DNA of 64,000 nucleotides from Crotalaria pallida (taxonomy: Eukaryota; Streptophyta; Magnoliopsida; Fabales; Fabaceae). Under the pieces are notes generated by a model. That model searched no databases. It was not told the origin of the DNA and saw nothing but the letters and a program-made list of their open reading frames with translations. Positions within the stretch are counted from its first letter, which is position 1. Each line of letters starts with the position of its first letter. Below are positions 33,122 through 45,300 of the stretch, one piece after another. Both the position numbers and the translations under genes were made by a program. The stretch covers positions 38,186,501 through 38,250,500 of the forward strand of contig CM075652.1 in assembly GCA_037953625.1 (NCBI GenBank), written 5' to 3'.

Positions 33122-36088
33122 TGTAACACTCCTTGTATATCATCTTACTTTATAAGAAAAGTAATAAGTTTATGAATACTTGGACTTGTTATGGTTGGAA
33201 AAAGATCTGAAAATAAGAATTTTCCCTTCCCTTGAAAATTCCTTTTCACAAACACTTGATTAATAATGATTTTGACTAACAAAATCAGAGTTTGCGGAAA
33301 CATAGTAAAGTAATCATATTATGCCCCCCAAAATATATCAAGTGTAACAAGTCCATGGATACCAAATAAATATTATTATGAAACCGAATTCATTTTATGA
33401 TACCTCTTTCAAAATGTGTATCATATAAATACTATTAAAAATAGAGATGTTATAGAGCTGGTCACTGGTCCTCTGTCCAAATATTCATCTGGCCGGATCC
33501 TCGATATCTGCACAAAGGGTTCCCAACCCACACTTTCTATATTCTGCATGCACCCAAAGGACATCTCCCTTCACTGACTTTTGTGCAATCTAGATGCACG
33601 ATCAACACCTAATTAGGGCATGGGGGTTAGCTATACATATTCGCATAATCAAATGAGAATAAAACTAACATCCACAAGTCAACATGTAGCAAATCATGAT
33701 GCATAATCATATGAGAACACCTGGTTAATCATAATAATTCTTTCAATGCAGGTGGCATGATGCATGATTTCCTTCCACAATTGAGGCCCCTAACAAAGTC
33801 CATCTTGGACGTCCATCCATAATATGATTTCCTCCCGGAGTACCCTCCTCATATTCCCAGAATATGATAAACGTTCCTACCAACCCATCTTCCATTCTAT
33901 ATGCATGAATGAACAATCATTAAGGTTGGTTTTTATCTTTATTTCTATTATTATACCAATACGTTCCCATAATACTAACATACGTTCCCAGAACGTATCG
34001 CAAACCATACTTGGAATATAATCAAGTACCACTCCCAGAGTGTGCATCACGTTCCCAGAACGTGCAAAGAAACCATGTCCCAGACAATGACCACATTCCC
34101 AGAATGTGTCATCAAGTAGGTTGCATCAGTTTGGTACTCCTAGAGTACAGGGTCATGTTCCCATTAATTCCATTATTATGACTTAGAAAACACAACTTCG
34201 GAATGATATCTTGAGGTATGGCTTTATTCATAAAATTCACCTTTGAATTTAAGTTTAACATATGCTCATAGACCTGGATTGAGAGAATATATCATTGGTA
34301 TTAACAATCCTTACTCAAAAACTTAACTTTTATTTTTAAGTTTCAAGTACTAACCGGTTACATCCCAACCTAACCGGTTAGAATTACAGATCTGAATTAG
34401 AAACCACTGATTTCCAAAGAATCTTTTCTTGAATTCTCTCCTCAATCCAATAACAAGGTCTTAGCATAACAGAATACCTCAAGTTCAACACATAATATCA
34501 TTCAAAAGATCTAAGTCATAATCTAATTTCATTTATGCATAATTTCCTCTTGAAATTATCATTTGATATTAAGGTATTAACTCATCACTTCCAATCTAAA
34601 CCAAACAGTGCTCAATCACATAGTTTTAGATTGGTCTTTGTATGAAATTATAGCTTAAACTTGAGTACGAATGGTATGGAAACTTGGTCAATTTCAGAAA
34701 TTCATTTTCTTTGAAAATTGACAGTATCTAACCGGTTAGGTTATGCAGTTTGTACATTGAAAAATGAGGATTTGCATACCATTCTTTTCAATACTCAAAT
34801 CTAACCAATTTCATCAATCAAAAGAGTTCACATACCTTAATACTAGTATGTTCAGCCACAGAAACATATCTATCTTGCATGCATTCAATTTAGATACTCA
34901 AATTGCACATAATTGCACATATTTCACAACTTAATGCATCATTTCACATAATATCCAAATAAGTCATGAATCCAACATCAATATAGCTTGCACGCATCTA
35001 GATAACATTGCTCATAACAACAATTGAGCTCAGATTGGCCTCCAAGCCACTTAACCATTTTAACTTATGCCCTTTGAGTCTCTTAGTGACTCCTCCTATG
35101 TTCTACCACAATTTATTCTCATTCTAGCAAATATTAAGCTTCCCCCTTACCTCTAAATTGTGCTTGATGAATTTAATCACTGGAATTTGCAAGATCTCCC
35201 CAGAGTCCACAATCTCCATTTTCAGCCAACAACAGGTTTGACAGGGTCCAAAAACTACAAGATTTGACACATGAATTGGACAAACAAATTGGGGGAAACC
35301 ATCAATACTCACTTTATGCAACATGCTCTAAAGATTTGAAAAGATTTGAGACTCAAAAAGTGCATGTGCTTCCCCAAATCAAAGTCCAAAGCATGCTTCA
35401 GAAACTCAAAATCGGTGTTGACAGCTCCAACACCCTTACTTTGCAAGCTTCGTTCTCTTGATTCAGGGACTCTCAACTCACAAACTTTATATCAATACAA
35501 AGCCCTTGATGTGAGCTTTGTAACAGTGTATCACTCGCACTCTAACTCTCAAGAATGAAGGTGAATCGAGGGGACGAACTTGCAAACCCTAAATAGAGCG
35601 ATTCTTCAACACTAAGGCAAAATCAAACTTGATTCAATCGTGATTGAGCTTTATATAGAACAAATTGGTGTTCATTCAGGCTGACGCGTGTTTCCCACTT
35701 GGTTTGGACTGGATTCGTGGCAAATTTTGGATTAATCCAAGTGATTACTCATCAAACGCACTAATCCCCGTTTCTGAGTTCATCGTGTAACCGGTTACAG
35801 AGCCCTTCTAACCGGTTACATACTGATAAAATTCAAAAATTAATAATTTAATTACTCTTTCTTCACAAACCTTTTTAATATTGCAATTAGGTCCCAACCC
35901 AAGGACTAAATTACAATATTCACATTTTTGTACAAAATAACCATATAAAAATTTATCTCATATTTTTATATATAAAAACACATAATGCACAAAAACTAAA
36001 ACCTTCAAAACTAATATAAATCAATTATAAAATAATTGTTATAATTAATTTATTGGTTATTTGGGAGACGAAAATTAGGGGTGTTACA
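33122..36088 (-). repeat. 5' (right) LTR of D
   Basis: 2967 bp, TGTAACACTCC to GGGGTGTTACA. It is shorter than the 3.2-kb LTRs of C because roughly 0.3 kb of the hairpin array is missing at about 33825-33835. It holds the uninterrupted sites for the copia element (34153) and for A (35645), plus TAACCGGTTA palindromes. No gene. Confidence 0.9.
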
Positions 36089-36890
36089 CTAAGATATGTC
36101 GTTAACCTTTTTCCCCAATTTATATATCCATTTCATATTTCAAATTCTCTAGTTTATGCACCCTGTTGAACTATTCGGGTCTGAGATGGAGCTTTTGGAA
36201 TTTAATGTTCTTTTGCAAATCTCTACTCAAATATTGTTCAAACATGAACCTAAGGTAAGGGGGAAGCTTACCATTTTCTAGAATGAGAATGAATTGGATT
36301 AGAAACTAGGATGAGCCACCATGAGGCTTTAAGGACTTAGTTTGAAATAGGACTTTAGCATTAAGGTCAGTCTGAGCCATAAAACATGTTAGAGCAAGTT
36401 TAATTTGGTGCTTGTGAACTTAATTGATGGTGGAACCATGATAAAAATGAGTATATATGAGTTTAAAACTTGAAGTTGTTGAATTTATGGTTTTTATGCA
36501 TAATCGTGTATGATCTTGAGAGCCATGAGTAATTTGATGAATTCATTGCATGAACATGTGTATTTTATGATATATGAGTTCTATTGATGGTTTAAGTTAA
36601 AATGAAGTAGAATTGAAAATGGTATGTCAAAACCTCATTTTTAGTGTTTTTGCAGACCTAACAATCGATTATCAGTTTTGCCAATTGATTATCAACATAA
36701 AATACACGTGACAATAGATTGTTAGATTTTGACAATCTATTGTTTGAGACTAAAATTCCTCAAAATATCATTAGATTGTTATGCCTCATAAAATGGATTG
36801 TTATGCCTGACAAAGTTGCCACTGATCCTACGTATGCCTCATAAAATGAGGAATCAAGGCTACGTAGTTCTGATTAAATTTTAATGTTTT
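36089..36890 (+). repeat. Old, diverged Tekay LTR fragment
   Basis: Follows the LTR pattern of C in the plus direction: TTTTCCCCAATTT, then AGGGGGAAGCTTACCATTT, then TAGAATGAGAATGAATT, then AAAACCTCATTTTTAGTG. These match 51243-51840. At the position where C has a TAACCGGTTA pair, it has ACAATCGATTATC (36661) and CCAATTGATTATC (36680). Both LTR ends are missing. D is probably inserted into it. Confidence 0.75.
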
Positions 36891-36904
36891 TTAATTTATT
36901 ACAA

Positions 36905-37340
36905 AAATATTTGATGCAGAGAGGAAATATGGACAAGATCTTGTCATTTAGGCAAGAAAAAGTGGATTTCCAAAACACATTTTGTTAAAACTTATTTAAT
37001 AAAATCTATTTAATTGTTATCTAAATAAACAGTTTTTCTTCAAACTTTTATAATTTATTTATAAAAATAAAATTTTATGTGTACATATTTTTGTGTGGAG
37101 AGACAACCCGAAAGATCTCTCCATTGAACTTGGGAGAGAAAAATCGACTTACCATAATGCAACAAATTTTAGAACAATAACTAGAAAAATCTACATTTTT
37201 AATTTATTATTATTTTAAAGAAAATTATTTTATATATGTATTTTTGTGCAGAGAGGAAGTCCAAGAGATCCCACCTCTATGATAAATTTGGGTGAGAAAA
37301 ATTGGCTTATCAAAACACAACCAATTTCTATTATTGCGAA
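36905..37340. repeat. Three degenerate copies of a roughly 170-bp motif
   Basis: A motif with a GTGCAGAGAGGAA-like start, a central AAGATCTC-like block and an end resembling GAGAAAAATTGGCTTAYCAAAACACAA occurs at about 36917-36985, 37093-37175 and 37243-37325. The copies are strongly diverged. I see no coding potential; origin unknown. Confidence 0.5.
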
Positions 37341-37719
37341 AAAAGATAAAGATTCTTAAAAATTAATAATTAAATTATCAACAAAAAAATTAAAAAATTA
37401 CATTTTAATTTTTAGTATTTGATTAATTACTAAAAAATCTAGAAGTTAAAAAAAAGAAGGAAGGAAAAAAAATGAAAGAAAGAAGGAAAACAGCTGATGA
37501 TGATGGGAGATGATGCTATAGTGGTATGGAGAGAATATGTGACAAGGAAGGACTGCAACACAACAGCGTGCGGTTCTTGGAATGAAAATAAGGGGACACG
37601 GAAAACGAAAGGAAAAATTATCACAAAACTCTATGTAAAATTATTCCTCTGGAATTTTTGTGTGCACCTCTCTTCTAAAACATTTTCTCCTCTCTTCAAA
37701 AAATTTTCCTCTTCCCTAC
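37341..37719. other. AT-rich unclassified DNA
   Basis: Contains a purine-rich stretch (37440-37490, AAAGAAGGAAGG-like) and no gene or repeat that I recognise. It is the left flank of element E. Confidence 0.5.
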
Positions 37720-38356
37720 TTTGACGCTCTCTTTTTAACTTGAAAATAATTAATATTTCCAAATAGTTTATTTCTTGCTATCAAAAATCAGGACTAGAAA
37801 ATTTGTCCTTTTTAAAACTTGTACCTGCTTGGTCATAAATTCTTTTGAATTCGGCTCAGCACGATATTAAGTTCGAAAAGACTCTCGAGATAGCATTTCC
37901 TTAGTCATAGAAAACATTATTAATAGTTATTATTGAAAACATATCACTTGCTTCTCGAGTGCGATCTGAACACATAACATAGGAAATATAAATTTATCGC
38001 CGAATCCCTTGTAAATAAAAATCAGAGTTCGCGGAAGTAAAAATAATACTTATGGGGCTCTGCTGAGGAAAATAAGACATCATATATATATATATCATTT
38101 CATAATATGAAACCCCATCAGTACAGTAAGTAGCAAGTAACATCAGTCGAGATAGCAAGAGTTTATAAAAACATATACAACCCAGCTGTAAGAAATAAAA
38201 CCTCACTCTAAGACCTCTCAAAAATATATACACTAAACACATGGTCTCAAAATAGAAGTCTCAGAGCAGGTCTTCAGTGTCCACAACAGCTCCTCAGATC
38301 CTCCACCGCTCTATCCCTAGGATCTAGGATCCAAAACACCTATGCTATGCAGGCTC

Positions 38357-38833
38357 CTATGAACCAGCGGGTCCACCTCTAGCAGAAACAGTCGGCTCAA
38401 CATGCACCTCCTCCTCGCTCTCATCCTCCACGGGGTCCTCCTCGACCTCGCCCGATTGTGTAGAGACCCCACCACTAGGTCTAGGGTCTGCAGAAGCAGT
38501 CCTATCATAATCAGTCGGACCAGGAGAAGGAGTCTCCTCGGTGACAACTCTATGGGAAGAAGGATGGGAACGAGTGGTAGCTCTAAAACGGAAACTATGA
38601 AAACGACGCATAAGTCGAGCCGGGGGTGGTCCTCTATATGTGTAAAAAGGTGGAACATGCATAGTATAGACTAATGGGATCCTAAATCGACGAGGTCGCA
38701 CACGCACCAGAGGGTTAGGGTGGTAGAGAGTGATCTCAACCTCCCCCTCAAAAGTGGCACGGTGCTCCTCATCATACGTCCATATACCGCTAAGGATAGG
38801 GCATATCTCGATGCAGGCTAGGTATCTGGACAT
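38357..38833 (-). CDS. LTR-borne ORF of unknown function (left LTR of E)
   Basis: 158 codons from ATG 38833 (MSRYLACIEICPILSG) to TAG 38357. The middle is rich in Pro and Arg (NPLVRVRPRRFRIPLVY, PPFYTYRGPPPAR). The last 50 residues are Ser/Pro- then Glu-rich (EEDPVEDESEEEVHVEP). I recognise no domain. Just upstream on the minus strand CCCTGTTTAG resembles a splice acceptor. It lies in the transcribed part of the LTR if the TTTAAATA at about 40860 is the TATA box. C and D LTRs lack it. It could be a chance frame kept by youth: most differences from the other LTR copy change the amino acid. Confidence 0.4.
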   Translation of the reverse strand: MSRYLACIEICPILSGIWTYDEEHRATFEGEVEITLYHPNPLVRVRPRRFRIPLVYTMHVPPFYTYRGPPPARLMRRFHSFRFRATTRSHPSSHRVVTEETPSPGPTDYDRTASADPRPSGGVSTQSGEVEEDPVEDESEEEVHVEPTVSARGGPAGS

Positions 38834-39057
38834 CACCTAAACAGGGCACAGGGAGTAAGTATACACATATACATAATTGATAAAGACTAAAATTACAATC
38901 ACAAGTATATCATGGACAGATCATAATGCAAATACATATGAGCACACCAATTTTTCAACATTATAACTCTTACAATGCAAGTGGCATGATGTATGATTTT
39001 CTATCCACAACTGAGGCCTCTTAATGTCCATCTTGGACGTCCATCCAATACACCCTT

Positions 39058-39277
39058 GTGTTCCCGGAACACCGACATTCGTTCCCAGAACGTAATGCCG
39101 AACCATACTTGGATAAAAAGCATCACTCCCGGAGTGTGCACCACGTTCCCAGAACGCATATGTTCCCAGAACGCATAAAAACCAGGTCCCGGACACTGGC
39201 CACATATCTATAATGTGGCATCAAGTAGGTTATAATTTGGTACTCCCGGAGTACCCTCCTCATATTCTCAGAATATG
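39058..39277. repeat. Hairpin array in the left LTR of E
   Basis: About nine imperfect palindromes with a common TCCCRGA core: GTGTTCCCGGAACAC, CGTTCCCAGAACG, CACTCCCGGAGTG, GTCCCGGAC, GTACTCCCGGAGTAC, CATATTCTCAGAATATG and others. Arms differ but pair within each unit. Confidence 0.85.
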
Positions 39278-41292
39278 ATAACGTTCCTACCAACCAGACT
39301 TCCAATCTATATGGATGCACAATTATTGGGGTTGGTTTTATCTTTGAATTAATTAATGTGATTTAGAAATATCCCAATTTTCCTCTTGAATGATTTATTT
39401 GAGGTATAACCTTTGGCATAAAATTCTCCTTTGAATTTTTCTCAAAACATGCCTTTTTAAACTTAGATTGAGGATTACAACTTCAATGGTATTTAAAAAC
39501 TTAACTTTTTATTTTTCAGATTCAGGTACTAACCGGTTACAGTTTCAGGCTAACCGGTTAGAATTACAGACCTGAACTGTTTACCATTGCAATTCAGAAA
39601 AACCCTTTTTCTTGAATTCTCTACCCAATCCAAAACACCTTTAACATTGTTTTATACCTCAGAAGCCATTGTTTGCATCATTCAAAAGTCCAAATCACAT
39701 TTCATTCTCCAATGAACATAATTTCCTCTTGAAATTATTTCATTAACTTAAGGCATTAACTTTAATCTTTCAAGTCTGAACCTTGGCATTATAATAACTC
39801 ATATTCAGACCATGTATACTGAAATTAAAGCTTAGATTTGAGCAGAGACCATTAAGATTTCAGGACTGATTAATAAACTAATTTTCTTTGAAAATCTGCA
39901 GTGTCTAACCGGTTACGAATATCGTGTAACCGGTTAGATTATGCAGTCAGTCCATTAAAACAAGAGTTTTAACAACTCATTTTCTTCCTTTCTCAAATCT
40001 AACCCAAACTCAATATGCACAAAGTTCATATGCCTTAAAACAAACATGTTTACACCCAGAAACACATTCATATTGAATGCATCAAGTTTATGGTATCAAA
40101 TTGCATGAAAATTCACATAAACACAATTTAATACGACAAAACTTAGATTATGCACTTAAAGTCAGAATTAGGCATCAACATACTTTGCATGCATCAAATT
40201 AAAGTTGCTCAAAACCACAATGAGCAGGATTTTGGCCTCCAAGCCTCTGTGCCATATTGCACATAATGCCCTTTTGAGTTTTGTGAACTCAAATCCTAAA
40301 TCATTCTATTTTAGTCTAAATCTAGTATAGTATAAACTTCTCCCATACCTCTAAGTCGATTTTGATGAGTATTACCACTGAGTTTGAAGATCAAACCACA
40401 GATTTCCACAAATCCACAGTTCTTCTCCCAACCACGATTTTTATCAACAGGGTCCAAAGACCAGAAGGTTTGACATAGAAATTGGCCAAGAAAATTGGGG
40501 AAAACGATTAGACATTGATCTAGGCAACATGAACTAATGAATGAAAGAGATTTGGGACCTAGAGGTTACCTGTATTGATCAGAATCAGAGTCTCAAAACA
40601 GCTTCCCGAACCAAAGAAAGACAGAGTTCAGTTTTTCAACACTGAACTTTGATAGCTGATTTCTCCTCACACACACACTCTTAACTCACAATCTCTATAT
40701 CAATGGAAAGCTCTGGATTTAAGCTTTCCAAAAGTGTATTTTTCCCTTTCTAACACTCAAAGAAGAAGGAGAATCGCCTCAGACAAAATCGGAACCCTAA
40801 ATCAGTCCTTCCACCCAAAATTCAGATCAACAACCCTTGCTTCATCAGAAATTCGTCTATTTAAAGGCAATCCAGAGTGCCATGCACAAGGACGCGTGGT
40901 TTCCACTTAATTTGGGACTGTAATCGTGGCGAATTTTGGATTAATCAAGTGATTACTCATCAAAATCCACTAAACCAGTTTCTGAGTTCATCGTCTAACC
41001 GGTTACAGGGCATTACTAACCGGTTAGATCAGTTCAAAATTTAAAAATTATTATTTTTAAATCTTTCCCTCCAAGAACCTTTTCAATATTGCTTTTAAGC
41101 CCTCACTCAGGGACTAACATGCAATATTCTTATATTTTGCATTTATTTTCCATATAAAAATATTTCAACTTATTTTTATATTTAAGGCTAATTAAATACA
41201 AAACATAAACTTGGAAAATTCTATAAATTAATAATAAAACTTTTTATTATTAATTTCCTATTATTCGGGAGACGAAAATTAGGGGTGTTACA

Positions 41293-41318
41293 CTACTCCC
41301 CCACTTAAAAGGAATTTC
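41293..41318 (-). other. Polypurine tract of E
   Basis: Plus strand CTACTCCCCCACTTAAAAGG; on the sense strand a purine run ends AAGTGGGGGAGTAG at the LTR. C and D share the same motif. Confidence 0.88.
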
Positions 41319-41335
41319 GCCCCCGAAATTCTAGA

Positions 41336-42320
41336 TTACAAAAACAACTCCGGATACTCTTGACGCATCCTCTCTTCTAATTCCCACGTAGCTTCAGATA
41401 CGTCAGCATTCTCCCAGATCACCTTGACCAAAGGTATTTCCTTTCCTCTGAGCCGCTTGACTTCCCGATCTTCTATCTGAACCGGTCTGGTCTCAAAGGT
41501 CAGATTTTCTTTCAGAGTTAGGTCATCAGGTTGGAGTTTCAGAACAACAGATGGATCATGAACATACTTTTTCAATTGCGAAACGTGAAAGACGTTATGC
41601 AAATTGGATAGAGAGGGTGGTAAAGCCAATTGATAAGCAACAGGACCAATTCTCTTAAGAATCTGATATAGACCTATACACTTAGGCGAAAGCTTTCGGG
41701 TTCTCAAAGTTCTACTAATTCCTTTCATCGGAACTACCCGAAGAAACACATGATCGCCCTCAGAAAACTTTAATGGTTTTCTCCTCTTATCCGCATAGCT
41801 CTTCTGTCGACTCTGAGCCGTTTTCATCTTTGCCTGAACCATCTTGATCTTCTCAGATGTTTGCTGTATCATTTCTGGTCCAACCATCATGTTCTCCCCC
41901 ACTTGGAACCAACATAGCGGGGTTTGACACTTTCTTCCATACAATGCCTCGAACGGTGCCATTCCAATGCTCGCATGGTAGCTATTGTTGTATGTGAACT
42001 CTACAAGAGGTAACACTTGATCCCAGCTTCCTTGTTCTTCAAGTGCACACGCTCGCAATATATCTTCCAAAGATTGAATTGTTCTCTCCGTCTGGCCATC
42101 CGTCTGTGGATGATACGCAGAACTCAATTTCAACCTTGTTCCCATAGCATCATGCAAACTTCTCCAGAATTACGACGAAAATCTCGGGTCTCGGTCTGAC
42201 ACAATGCGCGAAGGTACTCCGTGAAGACGAACTACCTCCTTGATATAGATCTGGGTAAGCTTGTTCAAAGAATAACGCATATTTATCGGAATAGCGTCGA
42301 CTTTGTTAATCTATCCACAA
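41336..42320 (-). pseudogene. pol: Integrase core remainder and chromodomain of E
   Basis: The open part 41336-42157 has SSAYHPQTDGQTER (catalytic Glu region is next to it), the integrase C-terminal GPY-like fold (ALPPSLSNLHNVFHVSQLKK) and a chromodomain (FETRPVQIEDREVKRLRG, then VKVIWENADVSEATWELEE), which targets such elements to chromatin marks. It ends TAA at 41336. Between 42158 and 42320 the core is wrecked: a frame change after SGLPRT, another near 42275, and a TAA near 42170 just before FWRSLHDAM. The segment carrying the second catalytic Asp is out of frame. Confidence 0.9.
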
Positions 42321-45300
42321 TCACCCATATTGCATCATGGTTTCTGCGGTCCTCGGCAAACCAGACACAAAGTCCATTGAGATGCTATCCCACTTCCACT
42401 GGGGAATCCTCAGAGGTTGCAACTGTCCTCCCGGTTTCTGATGTTCTACCTTCGCTTTTTGGCAAATCAAGCACGCCGCCACATATTCTGCCACATCCCT
42501 TTTTAATCCTGACCACCAAAATATCTTCTTCAAGTGCTGATACATTTTGGTTGATCCAGGATGCATACTCATCCGACTCTTATGGGCTTCATCAAGAATC
42601 AGTCTCCTAACTTCTTGATCTCTTGGTACACAAATCCTTGTCCTGAAACGAAGGATTCCATCCTGCCCAAACTTGAAATCAGGTTCCTTTCCTTCCGAAC
42701 CTAGTTTCATCTTTTCCATCAATTCCTCATCTGTTCGTTGCAACTCCCGAATTCTTTCCAAGAACTCGTTGGTGATCTGCAACGTTCCCAACTTGATACT
42801 TGATGGTTCCACTTGTGTCATTAAGCTCAAATCTCTGAATTCTTCAATCAGCGCTGCCTCTTTAACCATCATCGCGCTTATGTGGATTGCTTTCCGACTC
42901 AAAGCATCTGCCACCACATTCGCTTTACCCGGATGATAATGGAGTTTAAATTCATAATCTTTCAAAAACTCCATCCATCTCCTTTGTCTCATGTTCAACT
43001 CTTTCTGGTCGAACAGATATTTCAAACTCTTATGGTCACTAAATACTTTGAATGTAGTGCCATAGAGATGATGTCTCCATATCTTTAAGGCAAACACGAT
43101 CACAGCCAATTCTAAATCGTGTGTCGGGTAATTCACTTCATGATTCTTCAATTGTCTCGATGCATAAGCCACTACCCTTCCTTCTTGCATCAATACACAA
43201 CCCAGTCCTTGCTTAGATGCATCACAGTAAACTTCAAAACTCTTGTGAGGATCAGGTAAGATTAACACAGGAGATGATGTTAACATTTCCTTCAACTCAC
43301 AGAAACTAACTTCACACCGATCGTCCCATACGAACGGTTGATCCTTCCGAGTCAACTTAGTCAAAGGCAATGCAATCTTAGAAAATCCTTCTATGAATCG
43401 ACGATAGTATCCAGCCAGCCCTAAGAAACTTCTCACCTCCGTCACCGTCTTAGGCTGTTCCCAACTTAGCACTGAACTTACTTTCACTGGATCTACCGCA
43501 ATTCCTTCTTTAGAGATCACATGCCCCCGAAACTTCACTTCATTCAACCAAAACTCACACTTCGTAAGTTTGGCATATAGTTGCTTCTCCTTCAGGACCT
43601 TTAACACAATCCTGAGATGCTCTTCATGCTCTTCCGGATTTTTAGAATAGACCAAAATATCGTCAATGAATACCACCACAAACAAATCCAAATATGGTCT
43701 AAAGATCCGGTTCATATAATCCATGAAAATAGCAGGTGCATTTGTCAATCCGAACGGCATCACAACATACTCATAATGACCGTATCGCGATCGAAATGCA
43801 GTCTTGGGTATATCCTCCTCCTTTATCCTGATCTGATGATAACCCGATCTCAGATAAATCTTGGAGAATACTGCAGCTCCCCTCACTTGGTCCATAAGGT
43901 CATCAATCCTTGGCAAAGGATACTTATTCTTAATAGTGACCTTATTCAGCTGCCTATAATCCACGCACATCCTCATACTTCCATCTTTCTTCTTTACGAA
44001 CAATAATGGAGCTCCCCAAGGCGAAACACTTGGCCTGATCATCTGTTTCTGCAACAGCTCCTCGATTTGCTTCTTCATCTCTGCCATTTCTGGTGGTGCC
44101 ATCCTATAAGGAACAATAGAGATGGGACCAGCTCCAGGGATTAAGTCAATCCCAAACTCTATCTCTCGCTTCGGAGGTAATCCTGGTATCTCTTCAGGAA
44201 ATACTTCCGAAAATTCCCTCACCACTGGAATTTCTTCGATCGGCATCGACTCTTCTTCTCCAGAGGTCGAGAATAAACACGTATAACCCTCCGGCTCAAG
44301 GGTCCTATATTGAATCGTCTTTTCCTCACAATTGATGATCACTTGGTTCTTCATCAACCAATCCATTCCCAAGATCACATCCAATTGTAACTTAGGTAGA
44401 CAAACCAAATCTACCCGGGATGAACGACCCAGAATTTCTACATTACACCCTAGACAGACTTTAGCGGTGTAGATCGGTATTCCCGTAGGGATGTCTATGC
44501 TAAGATAGCAGGGTGAATCAGAAACAATAAGATTCAGCCTACTCACACATTCAGGGGAAACAAAAGAATGTGTAGCTCCAGAATCAAACATGATTTTGCA
44601 TGGTTGATTATTGAGCAGAAAATTACCTTGCACGAGATTCGGGGTTTGGGTTGCTTCACTACCGCTCAGAGTAAATACTCGTCCTGGTACCAAAGGCTTT
44701 CCAGCAGATCCCTTTGCATCTCCCTTTGCAGATTCCTTGCATTCGTGGGCAAAATGACGTTGCTTCCCACACTTAAAACATCCTCCTGTGGTCCAGCAAA
44801 ACTGACCATGATGATAACGCTTGCACTTCTCGCAATAAGGAGCATTATCGCGAGGCTTGTTCCGGTTATCCATCACTGCCTTGCCCTTTCCCTTGTTCTT
44901 AGAATATGGACCATTATTCCGATGGTCAAACTTCTTCTTCCTCTGGGGTCCATAGTTTTGTCCAACCCCTTTCACTTGACTTCCTATCAGCTCCGCCTTC
45001 TTATCATCTTCATACATTCTGCACATGTCCACCAGTGCAGGGAAACTCTGAATCCTTTGATAACTGAAGATAGACTTCAGCTCCGGCCTTAGCCCACCTT
45101 CAAACTTCACACACTTACTTCTTTCATCAGGGTTATTTAAGTAATAGGGAGAGTACTTCATCAATTCCTCGAATTTGGCAGCATACTCTCCTACACTCAT
45201 ATCCCCTTGCTTCAATTGCATGAATTCCACTTCCTTCTTCCTCCGCAAATCCTCTGGAAAGTACTTATTAAGAAACTTCTCCATAAATACTCCCCAGTTG

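Larger units (their letters stand above)
1..36088 (-). mobile_element. Tekay/Del-type chromovirus D, non-autonomous, split by nested insertions
   Basis: Outermost element of a nest. Its left LTR survives as 1-406, 11187-12698 and 28925-29362, interrupted by a copia element and a Tat element. Its interior is 29363-33121 and its right LTR is 33122-36088. The LTR ends read TGTAACAC and GTGTTACA. A tRNA-iMet primer site lies just inside the right LTR and a polypurine tract just inside the left LTR, so the element is transcribed on the minus strand. The left end lies outside the window, so its target duplication cannot be tested. The assignment rests on close similarity of LTR and interior to element C and on remnants matching the chromovirus proteins of element E. 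Confidence 0.85.
37720..41292 (-). repeat. 3' (left) LTR of E
   Basis: 3573 bp. It carries TAACCGGTTA pairs near 39529-39562, 39906-39940 and 40996-41030, a hairpin array at 39058-39277 and an open frame at 38357-38833. Compared with C, the part nearest the 5' end on the plus strand is unrelated, so E belongs to another subfamily. Confidence 0.92.

Noticed and set aside
37720..37723. Perfect target duplication for E
   Set aside because: Left LTR start is ambiguous (TTTGACGC against TGTGACGC) and flanks match at only 4 of 5 bases under one choice; not claimed as perfect.
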